A stretch of 33,305 nt of DNA. Source: Methanolacinia paynteri (GTDB lineage Archaea; Halobacteriota; Methanomicrobia; Methanomicrobiales; Methanomicrobiaceae). Positions 26,687 through 32,913 of the stretch are shown one piece after another. The position numbers and the translations under genes are program-made. The notes under the pieces are model-generated. The model saw only the letters and a program-made list of their open reading frames with translations. It had not been told where the DNA came from and did no database searches. The stretch lies in the NCBI RefSeq assembly GCF_000784355.1, contig NZ_KN360943.1:1-33305 (forward strand), given 5' to 3'. Numbering within the stretch: position 1 is the first letter of the stretch; each line of letters starts with the position of its first letter.

Positions 26687-26864
26687 CCTTACACGTTAAG
26701 ATCATTTTGTTAAATAGCTGGTGCTCCCGGAATGAATAGCAACACTTTGAAATATTTTGGGGGAAGGGAGAAGGATCTTTGGATGAGGATTTCATAAAGA
26801 GATTCATGGATGGATCATGTTCTCACGCAAAATCCAAAATCATCTCAATGTAAATTATATTCTT

Positions 26865-27095
26865 ATGGCAACCGATGGTGAAACGATAACGATAAGCCAT
26901 GAAACCCGGATGAAACTTGCCAGACTGCGGAAGGCAGGCCAGTCATATGATTCACTGATTTCGACTATGGCGGATCAGGTGATGGAAACGTCAGAGTATG
27001 ATGAGGGCTGGGACGTGGAAAAGATTGACAGCGACATAAAAAAAGTCCGGGAGACAAGCACTTTTACACCTTTGAAAGCGATTCAGCGAAATTGA
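26865..27095 (+). CDS. Antitoxin-like protein of a RelE-type toxin-antitoxin pair
   Basis: A longer frame begins at 26817, but ATG 26865 gives the natural start MATDGETITISHETRMKLAR (76 residues in all). The N-terminal half (ITISHETRMKLARLRKAGQS) resembles the short DNA-binding antitoxins (VapB/RelB-like, DUF7557 type) common in archaea. The acidic C-terminal half would wrap the toxin. No ribosome binding site is visible; AAATTATATTC just upstream could be a TATA-like element. Its stop overlaps the TTG that would start the adjoining decayed RelE reading frame, the usual antitoxin-then-toxin order. Confidence 0.65.
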   Translation: MATDGETITISHETRMKLARLRKAGQSYDSLISTMADQVMETSEYDEGWDVEKIDSDIKKVRETSTFTPLKAIQRN

Positions 27096-27235
27096 TATAA
27101 ATCTCAAACTTTGAGATCGTCCTGAGTAAAAAGGCGATCAAGTACCTTGACTGGATTAAATATCTGCCTGTACGGATTGAAAATAACAACGATTGGATCA
27201 ACCGCAAAAAATATTTGATTCGGGGCGACAGATAA
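27092..27235 (+). pseudogene. Decayed RelE/ParE-family toxin
   Basis: Directly after the antitoxin, the frame TTG-ATA-TAA continues as ISNFEIVLSKKAIKYLDWI, the typical RelE toxin start. The TTG would overlap the antitoxin stop, but codon 3 is a TAA. The middle of the toxin is missing: after RIENN the frame jumps to KKYLIRGDR, which resembles the YRIRVGDYR strand, and then stops. The C-terminal catalytic residues are absent, so no active toxin can be made. The reading is based on pattern recognition of the RelE fold. Confidence 0.6.
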
Positions 27236-27243
27236 AAGAGTAC

Positions 27244-27438
27244 ATGCGGACCGTAGAGATATCAGATTCAATATACAATGAAATAATGTCCCGGAGAAAA
27301 GGCAGGGAATCAATAAGCAAGACCATAGAGCGGGAACTAAAACCGATCGAAAAATGTGCGGCAGTTAAGGAATTAGAAAAATTAATGAAAGAACCACGTT
27401 ATAAACTTTCAGATGTAGAAAAAGAATTAGGCATTTAA
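27244..27438 (+). CDS. Second antitoxin-like protein
   Basis: This frame is 64 residues from ATG 27244 (a longer frame would need TTG 27193). The start TVEISDSIYNEIMSRRKG followed by RESISKTIERELK is the short strand-helix-helix pattern of VapB/DUF217-type antitoxins that bind their own promoter. The C-terminal helix is charged. Its stop overlaps by 4 nt the stop of a toxin-like gene on the other strand. Confidence 0.6.
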   Translation: MRTVEISDSIYNEIMSRRKGRESISKTIERELKPIEKCAAVKELEKLMKEPRYKLSDVEKELGI

Positions 27439-27722
27439 CAAGACTTGATCCAATTGTGATACTCTTTTTCAGTCATTATCTTTAGAACTATTGCATGTCT
27501 GTCTGGTTTTGTTCCTTCAATCACATAAATCGCGACATGGTTATAAGGGATGTGTAAACGCCAGTAACCCTTGCAGTTTCCTTTCAATTCGTGTTTGTTA
27601 CATGAGTTTATATTTACAAATAAATATTCTTCAAGGCACATTTTAAGCTTAATAATAACGTTTTTGCTGATTGATGGGTTTTTCTTAAGATATACCTTTA
27701 CACTACGATTAATTTCAATCAT
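27435..27722 (-). CDS. YafQ/RelE-like toxin, probable mRNA interferase
   Basis: This is 95 residues from ATG 27722, chosen because AAGGGG lies 5 nt upstream; a GTG at 27752 would add ten residues. The conserved RelE/YafQ core is visible as NKHELKGNCKGYWRLHIPYN (42-61) and VAIYVIEG (63-70), with catalytic-type His residues at 44, 57 and 62 and His89 in the C-terminal EKEYHNWIKS. Toxins of this fold cleave mRNA in the ribosomal A site. No antitoxin precedes it on its own strand; the nearest candidate is the convergent antitoxin that overlaps its stop. Confidence 0.7.
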   Translation of the reverse strand: MIEINRSVKVYLKKNPSISKNVIIKLKMCLEEYLFVNINSCNKHELKGNCKGYWRLHIPYNHVAIYVIEGTKPDRHAIVLKIMTEKEYHNWIKSC

Positions 27723-27767
27723 ATTACCCCTTGAATAATTATATAGAGGCACTACAATAATTTTCTA

Positions 27768-27949
27768 TTGGATAATTGAGAATTTCGCCCGTATTAACGG
27801 ATCACCATGATCTATACTTTTTCGTGCTTTCTCCTTACCCCATGCCAGGAAGGGTCATTCTCCCCTGTGACCAGATCATCTTTCGGCTTGCCTTTGTTTG
27901 TGAACCGGGGTATGTCAGCACTTTCAAAACTTCTAAGATGGGACAAAGG
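27768..27949 (-). pseudogene. Possible remnant of a dead gene
   Basis: The 325-nt gap 27753-28077 has no intact gene. On the minus strand 45 codons are open (27815-27949) and read like real protein (for example ADIPRFTNKGKPKDDLVTGE then NDPSWHGVRRKHEK). After its stop a second frame continues as KSIDHGDPLIRAKFSIIQ to a stop at 27765. That is the look of a frameshifted gene fragment. I do not recognise a family and the call is tentative. The remainder (27950-28077) is AT-rich with nothing identified. Confidence 0.3.
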
Positions 27950-28077
27950 CTAAACCCCCACTAAATTTAAACAGAATTCTTAAACTCGTAATGTGTGCAG
28001 GATGAAAGTAAGCATAATTAACGAGATTCCATTAATACAGAATAGTTTTATGATTTCATGAATTCAAAGCATTCAAT

Positions 28078-28632
28078 ATGGGAAAAAAAATAAATTTAGC
28101 TCTCAATCTCATTCCTTTATGCACTTTTTTAGTCATTGTATTTTTCAGTATTGGTATAGTTCTAAATGAAATATGTGGTTTTAATAAAAATAATCTGGAT
28201 CTTGCAATATTATCCGGGATTGCGGCTTTAGTAATAGTAGTTATTATTTTTGTGCTTATGTTGTTTCAAAAAGAAGAATCACAATATTGGATTTATTTTA
28301 ATAAAAAATCATCAAGAAAATATGTTTTTGCAGATTTATTAATAATTTTTTTATTATTGATTCTTATGATTATTTTTATTAGTGATATTTATCTGGAAAT
28401 CCCTACTCTTATTATTTCATTAATTTTTGCATATCTCTTTTTTTATATTACCTTCATTAGGAGTATGGATAGTGATGATTTACAAAATCAAAAAACTATT
28501 TCTCAGAATGAAGAAACAATAAAGTTTCAGAATCAAATCATTGATCTACAAAAAAATTTAATCAACCGGCAATATCAGGTTATAGATTTACAAAGTGAGG
28601 TTATAGATTTAAAAAGTAAAGGCAAACTTTAG
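28078..28632 (+). CDS. Four-helix membrane protein with coiled-coil tail
   Basis: This 184-residue protein has four predicted membrane helices (about 11-31, 43-63, 83-106, 108-127), and then a cytoplasmic tail (130-184) with heptad-like repeats IIDLQKN, VIDLQSE and VIDLKSK. It is strongly AT-rich and rich in Ile/Lys/Asn codons, unlike the housekeeping genes, suggesting transfer. The frame ends at a UAG, but 18 further sense codons reading NQPDPNDNTPSEHTDSEN follow in the same frame to a UAA. I do not recognise a family. It converges on the TIGR02391-type gene. The architecture (membrane anchor plus coiled coil) is common among effector or sensor proteins of defence systems, which is only suggestive. 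Confidence 0.65.
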   Translation: MGKKINLALNLIPLCTFLVIVFFSIGIVLNEICGFNKNNLDLAILSGIAALVIVVIIFVLMLFQKEESQYWIYFNKKSSRKYVFADLLIIFLLLILMIIFISDIYLEIPTLIISLIFAYLFFYITFIRSMDSDDLQNQKTISQNEETIKFQNQIIDLQKNLINRQYQVIDLQSEVIDLKSKGKL

Positions 28633-28724
28633 AATCAACCAGATCCAAATGATAACACACCAAGTGAACATACAGACTCAGAAAATTAACACCTGTTATC
28701 AGGAATAAAAATAATATATACTGA

Positions 28725-29450
28725 TTATTCATCTCTTTTTACAAGTTTAGCTTCATCAATTCTTCTGGCAAGTAAACTTGCAAATATTAAATATTGGGCT
28801 GCCTTTTCTCTATTCAAATCATGTGCTAAAGAATGGGCTTTTGGATTACGGATACCTGTATAAGCTCCTTGGTAGATCTGCATGAATCCTTTTTGGTCTG
28901 ACTTTCCAGACTCTGTGGTAATATCGCTTAAAAGTAAATACGGGTCTTTAAGCGCAAACACTTTTCCAATAAGTTTAGAACCTTCATCCTCAGAACCTTC
29001 AGCCTTAATACCTGTTATTTTGCGAATGTAATCAAATAAACCAGTAATTGAGTCTGAAACTGCATTACGGTAATATCCACTTTGATATAATGCTAAAGAA
29101 GACTGAATAATAACTGGATGTAAATAATTTATAAAATCATCTTTATCTGTATCCTTATCTTTTTGAAGTTTTTTATCTAATTGCTCTTCAACTCGAGAAA
29201 TATCAGTTAATAAAATTTCTTCATAATCATTTTCTGTCCTAAATTTAGCATGTCGTGAAAGATTACCCAAATTTATTTGTATATTGTTTTCTGAAAGAAT
29301 AGAGGTCAATTTTATGAGATCTTTGTTAATATATCCATGTATTGTATTCTCTGATTTTAAATCTCCAGATCTCAATTTTTTATAAGCATCAAATGACTTT
29401 TCACGAATGTCCCTAAGCACACTGTACAATTCAATATATTGGTCGATCAT
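28725..29450 (-). CDS. TIGR02391 (Hypoth_Ymh) family protein with HEPN-like motif
   Basis: This 241-residue protein's C-terminal half (about 108-235) fits the TIGR02391/Ymh domain: NYLHPVIIQSSLALYQSGYY, AVSDSITGLFDYIRKITG, then YTGIRNPKAHSLAHD and LIFASLLARRIDEA. R201-NPKA-H206 is the R-x4-H signature seen in HEPN ribonucleases of toxin and antiphage systems. The N-terminal half (1-105) is helical and charged without a recognised domain. Ymh-family genes are scattered on prophages, plasmids and islands. Biochemical activity is not proven for the family as far as I know. The gene is AT-rich like its neighbour and has no clear ribosome binding site. Confidence 0.82.
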   Translation of the reverse strand: MIDQYIELYSVLRDIREKSFDAYKKLRSGDLKSENTIHGYINKDLIKLTSILSENNIQINLGNLSRHAKFRTENDYEEILLTDISRVEEQLDKKLQKDKDTDKDDFINYLHPVIIQSSLALYQSGYYRNAVSDSITGLFDYIRKITGIKAEGSEDEGSKLIGKVFALKDPYLLLSDITTESGKSDQKGFMQIYQGAYTGIRNPKAHSLAHDLNREKAAQYLIFASLLARRIDEAKLVKRDE

Positions 29451-29650
29451 TTCTTTATCAGATTTTATTAATTATCATCTTTTAAAACCCTATTGAGACT
29501 ATTCACCTCTTAGTTTATTCATAATCAAAAATAAGGCTTAAACCAATTCCCAAGTGTAATCCGCCTTTGTTAACCTCTTTTCAAACCACATTTTACAACT
29601 TTGGAACCTGCTTTTTATGGTCTATTATAGCCTAAATTCACAGGTTAAAT
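29451..29650. other. AT-rich spacer without a supported gene
   Basis: This stretch between the TIGR02391 gene and the palindrome holds only frames shorter than about 30 codons. It must contain the promoter for the leftward TIGR02391 gene, but I cannot single out the TATA box. Confidence 0.5.
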
Positions 29651-29680
29651 TATGTGTATAAATACACATTCATACACATA
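29651..29680 (+). promoter_or_regulatory. Palindromic operator overlapping a TATA box
   Basis: ATGTGTAT-AA-ATACACAT (29652-29669) is a perfect 8-bp dyad with a 2-nt spacer. The half-site ATACACAT occurs again at 29672-29679, so TATGTGTAT and ATACACATA also form a wider 9-bp inverted repeat. The centre contains TATAAATA, a good archaeal TATA box, 30-40 nt before ATG 29694. A protein bound here would block TBP, as expected for an autoregulated repressor or antitoxin. Confidence 0.55.
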
Positions 29681-29693
29681 GGAGAAAAGAGAA

Positions 29694-29868
29694 ATGGGAA
29701 AGAGAGAAAAACTGAAAATAAAGCCAATTCAGGATTTACGAAAAAAAGGATATTACAATCAGCCCGATAAATTTTGATTCTATTAGGAATGGCAGCTTAA
29801 ACATACCAAAATTCGTAGATAACACCCTTAATGAACTCAGAACAAAAAAAGAACACCCTCAATTTTAA
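29694..29868 (+). pseudogene. Frameshifted small ORF behind the palindrome
   Basis: ATG 29694, preceded by AGGAG, opens a 27-codon frame (MGKREKLKIKPIQDLRKK...) that stops at 29777. At a run of seven A (29741-29747) a shift into the next frame would give DITISPINFDSIRNGSLN and continue through IPKFVDNTLNELRTKK to a stop at 29868, about 57 residues in all. Both halves look coding. It is either a gene broken by loss or gain of one A, a site of programmed slippage, or a base-calling error. It could encode the regulator that binds the palindrome. Confidence 0.4.
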
Positions 29869-29883
29869 AAAAAATAAAAAAAA
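29867..29883 (-). terminator. T-rich terminator of tRNA-Val
   Basis: On the leftward strand eight T, an A and eight more T follow within a few bases of the tRNA 3' end, as expected for archaeal tRNA termination. Confidence 0.6.
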
Positions 29884-29886
29884 CGA

Positions 29887-29960
29887 TGGGCCCGTTGAGA
29901 TTCGAACTCAAGATCTTCGCCGTGTAAAGGCGACGTCATAACCAGCTAGACCACGAGCCC
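29887..29960 (-). tRNA. tRNA-Val (anticodon UAC)
   Basis: The leftward strand folds as a complete 74-nt cloverleaf: acceptor GGGCTCG pairs with CGGGCCC (one T-G pair), the D arm includes AGCTGGTTA, the anticodon stem TCGCC/GGCGA encloses loop TTTACAC with anticodon TAC (valine), and the T arm is TTGAG-TTCGAAT-CTCAA. The discriminator base is A and no CCA is encoded, which is normal for many archaea. The AT-rich island lies immediately beyond its 3' end, the usual integration side, but I found no duplicated 3' end. Confidence 0.96.
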
Positions 29961-29976
29961 CTTGCAGGTTCTGCCC

Positions 29977-30005
29977 AATAAATTAGGTTTTACGATATAT
30001 TAAGA
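29977..30005 (-). promoter_or_regulatory. Putative tRNA-Val promoter
   Basis: On the leftward strand CTTAATATATCG (about 29994-30005) and TAATTTATT (29977-29985) lie upstream of the tRNA 5' end. The first would place the transcript start roughly 12 nt before the mature tRNA, so it is the better TATA candidate. Confidence 0.35.
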
Positions 30006-30048
30006 TGTTGGATTTTCATTTCGAAAATGATATTATTCGGGTTTTCAG

Positions 30049-30984
30049 TCATTCGTTTTTCAGCATATCTGCGGCTTTTTTTATCTTCTCCAGGGTCTCT
30101 TCTGAAACGGCGGGATATGAATCGTGAAGGGAGATCAGTTTCGAGGCGATGATATCGGAAACGATCGTCCTTGCAACCCATTTGTAATCGGCAGGAATGA
30201 TATACCACGGAGCGGTCTTTGTGCTCGTATTATTCAGCATATCCTCGTAGGCTTTGATGTAATTATCCCAGAACTTTCTCTCCGCAATATCCGAGGGCGA
30301 TATCTTCCAGTATTTGCTCTCGTTTTCAAAACGGGCAATAAGGCGTTCCTTCTGCTTCTCTTTGGATATATGGAGGAAAAATTTCAGGACGACCATTCCG
30401 CTGTTCGAAAGGCGCCTTTCGTACGAATTTATATCCTCATATCTCATGTTCCAGAATTCATCGTCAAACTCTTTCTGTGGAAGATGGCGTGTTTCAAGTA
30501 TTTCCGGGTGGACTTTTGTGATCAGGACCTCCTCGTAATAAGAGCGGTTGAAGATGCCGATCTCTCCTCTTTTCGGAAGCTTGAGGTTGCACCTCCAGAA
30601 ATAATCATGATCCAGCTCCTCTTTCGACGGAACACCGAAACTGCTCACCCTGCAGCCCTGTGGATTTACGCCTGACATTACATGCTTGATGAGGCTGTCT
30701 TTGCCGGCCGTATCCATCCCCTGTATAATTACAAGGAGGGAGTAGGTGTTATTCGCCCACAAAAGAGACTGCCCGCGTGCCAGGTCTTCGCGGTTTTTTT
30801 CAAGAATATCCTTAGCCTTGTCTTTGACCGCATCCTTCTGGAAGTACGCTATCTCTTCATTCACTTTCCATCCGGTATCGTAATCTTTAAGCGTAACTTT
30901 CCGGCCTTTTTCGATCCTGAATTTTTCAATAATTTTTTCTGACAGCACAGACTTCTCCCCGTTGAATATCAAATATGCAGGCAC
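30049..30984 (-). CDS. ppk2: Polyphosphate kinase 2 family protein
   Basis: This 311-residue P-loop kinase transfers phosphate between polyphosphate and nucleotides (ADP/GDP, or AMP in some classes). The Walker A loop GMDTAGKDS (89-97, Lys95) and the FNRSYYEEVL motif (145-154) with the Walker B region are intact. FWRCNLKLPKRGEIG (129-143) and KEKQKERL (lid) are typical. It is a single-domain form. The start is a GTG at 30984 with a GTGA element just upstream; no in-frame ATG is nearby. It diverges from the sensor kinase, and a phosphate permease follows that kinase, pointing to a phosphate or polyphosphate locus. The exact nucleotide preference cannot be read here. Confidence 0.92.
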   Translation of the reverse strand: MPAYLIFNGEKSVLSEKIIEKFRIEKGRKVTLKDYDTGWKVNEEIAYFQKDAVKDKAKDILEKNREDLARGQSLLWANNTYSLLVIIQGMDTAGKDSLIKHVMSGVNPQGCRVSSFGVPSKEELDHDYFWRCNLKLPKRGEIGIFNRSYYEEVLITKVHPEILETRHLPQKEFDDEFWNMRYEDINSYERRLSNSGMVVLKFFLHISKEKQKERLIARFENESKYWKISPSDIAERKFWDNYIKAYEDMLNNTSTKTAPWYIIPADYKWVARTIVSDIIASKLISLHDSYPAVSEETLEKIKKAADMLKNE

Positions 30985-31085
30985 AATATTTCACTTTTTT
31001 TAAGAGGACATGATAGTTGAAACAATTTTATAATTCAATAGATACAATTTTTATTATCCTATTATAAAAACGCGGTGATTAATTT

Positions 31086-32840
31086 TTGAAAAATTTGCTA
31101 ATTATCTGTAAAAATCCGGAATTACAGAATATTATTAAAAAAATTATTGAGAGATCCGGGGAGATCATCGAACCCGATCATTGTACATCCATTGAAGAAG
31201 CAAGAAACAGGATATTTCAGGAAGACTACAGGCTTATCATCTCCGGGTTTACAATTCCTGAGATTGGCGGACCCGGATTTATTAAAGAGTTCCAGGACTC
31301 CGGGAAGGACGCCCCGTTTATCTTCCTTACAGAACTTGAAAAAAGAGAAACGGATACGGACGTAACTCAGGCTGATCCGGACTATATTTTTATCAACGAC
31401 AAAAATCCCGCAGAAACCGTGGAAAAACTGGAAAAAATAATCCCTGAGATCCTGATGCACAGGAAAAAAAATCCTGACAAAAATCTTAACGAAGCAAGAT
31501 ACAAATCACTGGTTGAATCGATGGACGATTCAATCTATATGGTCGACGGGGAATGCCGCTATCTCTTCATGAATAAAAAGCATCTTGAAAGGATCGGAAG
31601 ATCGGCCGAATTGTTCAAAGCAAGGAGCTACAACGATTTTCATACAGATGAAGAGACAGGGAATTTTTCCGGGAATGTCCGCCGCCTTTTCTCCACAGGA
31701 GAAAAGATCGAAGAAAAATATGAAAAGAACGGGAAGAAATACCTGAGAACATTCACCCCCGTGAGGGATATCAATGACGAAAGGATCATCGCCGCCAGCA
31801 TTACCTCAAGCGAGATCTGTGATGATGCAGATATTTCCGAAAAGGATATTTCGTCATATATCGTCGACGGCGACGGCAGGTATCTCTCGATCAACAGGCA
31901 CCACATGGAGGTCCTCGGGATAAGCTGCGAAGATCTGTTCATCGGAAGAAATTACGAGGAATTTCATCCCGAGGGCAAAACCGAGAAGTTCTCCTCGATG
32001 ATCGGGGAGGTTTTCAATACCGGAGAGACCCTGAGGGACGAGTATGAATCGGGTAAATCGCATTTTACAAGAAGGTTCTGCCCGGTTAAGGATATACTGA
32101 CCGGTGAAGTCGTAGCAGTGACCATAGTTTCCACAAATATAACAGAACAGAAACTGACTGAAAAGAGCCTGATAGAGGCAAATAAAAAACTGAACCTTTT
32201 AAACAGCATCACCAGGCACGATATCCTCAACCAGATGACCATTCTTTTGGGATACCTCGATCTATCAGCAACGGGCTGCCAGGATGAAACTCTGAAAGTT
32301 TACCTCGAAAAAGAAAGAAAGGCTGCTGACACCATTTATCACCAGATTTTATTTACAAGGGATTACCAGGATGTCGGTGTCAACACTCCGGCATGGCAGG
32401 ACGTCTCCGCCCTGATTGCAGATACATCAAAGATGCTGAGGCATGGCGATATTGAGATCGAAAACCGCTGCGGAGATCTGAAAATCTTTGCTGATCCTCT
32501 ACTCGAAAAAGTATTCTACAATCTTACAGACAATTCAATCCGGCACGGGGGCAGCATCTCAAAGATCACCTTTTGCTTCGAAAAAATACCCCACGGGATC
32601 AAACTGATCTGCGAGGACGACGGCAGGGGCATTCCTGATGAAGACAAAGAGAGGATCTTCAGGCAGGGGTTCGGTAAAAACACCGGCCTCGGACTTTTTT
32701 TAATCAGGGAAATCCTTTCGATAACAGGACTCGAAATACACGAGACAGGCTGTTACGGGGAAGGGGCGAAGTTCGAAATAACGATCCCCGACATGATGTA
32801 TTCTGAGTGCCGAACAAGGCACCGGAATCCGGATCTTTAA
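31086..32840 (+). CDS. PAS-domain sensor histidine kinase with degenerate receiver domain
   Basis: This 584-residue soluble protein begins at TTG 31086, supported by GGTGAT 6 nt upstream. Residues 1-120 have a receiver fold in which the phosphoacceptor Asp is replaced by Gly54 (LIISGFTIPEIGG) and the acidic pair of strand 1 is missing, so it should not be phosphorylated. Two similar PAS domains follow (about 142-245 and 255-355; YMVDGECRYLFMN versus YIVDGDGRYLSIN), evidently a duplication. The phosphoacceptor His378 is in TRHDILNQ, then comes the ATPase with N box Asn483 (DNSIRHGG), G1 DDGRGIP (511-517) and G2 GLGLFLI. No membrane helix is seen, so it senses a cytosolic signal. No response regulator is in the window. 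Confidence 0.92.
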   Translation: MKNLLIICKNPELQNIIKKIIERSGEIIEPDHCTSIEEARNRIFQEDYRLIISGFTIPEIGGPGFIKEFQDSGKDAPFIFLTELEKRETDTDVTQADPDYIFINDKNPAETVEKLEKIIPEILMHRKKNPDKNLNEARYKSLVESMDDSIYMVDGECRYLFMNKKHLERIGRSAELFKARSYNDFHTDEETGNFSGNVRRLFSTGEKIEEKYEKNGKKYLRTFTPVRDINDERIIAASITSSEICDDADISEKDISSYIVDGDGRYLSINRHHMEVLGISCEDLFIGRNYEEFHPEGKTEKFSSMIGEVFNTGETLRDEYESGKSHFTRRFCPVKDILTGEVVAVTIVSTNITEQKLTEKSLIEANKKLNLLNSITRHDILNQMTILLGYLDLSATGCQDETLKVYLEKERKAADTIYHQILFTRDYQDVGVNTPAWQDVSALIADTSKMLRHGDIEIENRCGDLKIFADPLLEKVFYNLTDNSIRHGGSISKITFCFEKIPHGIKLICEDDGRGIPDEDKERIFRQGFGKNTGLGLFLIREILSITGLEIHETGCYGEGAKFEITIPDMMYSECRTRHRNPDL

Positions 32841-32913
32841 ACCTTATTATATACGGGCGAACTAATTTTAATCAGCAGACAAAATAAGGCAACAGGGAAG
32901 ACCAGGCCCGGAT

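Noticed and set aside
27776..27964. Plus-strand frame of 62 codons in the island
   Set aside because: It needs a TTG start without a ribosome binding site, and the opposite strand reads more like protein.
29500..29640. Short minus-strand frames in the spacer next to the TIGR02391 gene
   Set aside because: Frames such as MWFEKRLTKADYTWELV are under 30 codons, overlap each other and have no ribosome binding site.
29887..29909. Duplicated tRNA-Val 3' end marking an integrated element
   Set aside because: I looked leftward through the island for a second copy of the T-arm/acceptor sequence and found none.
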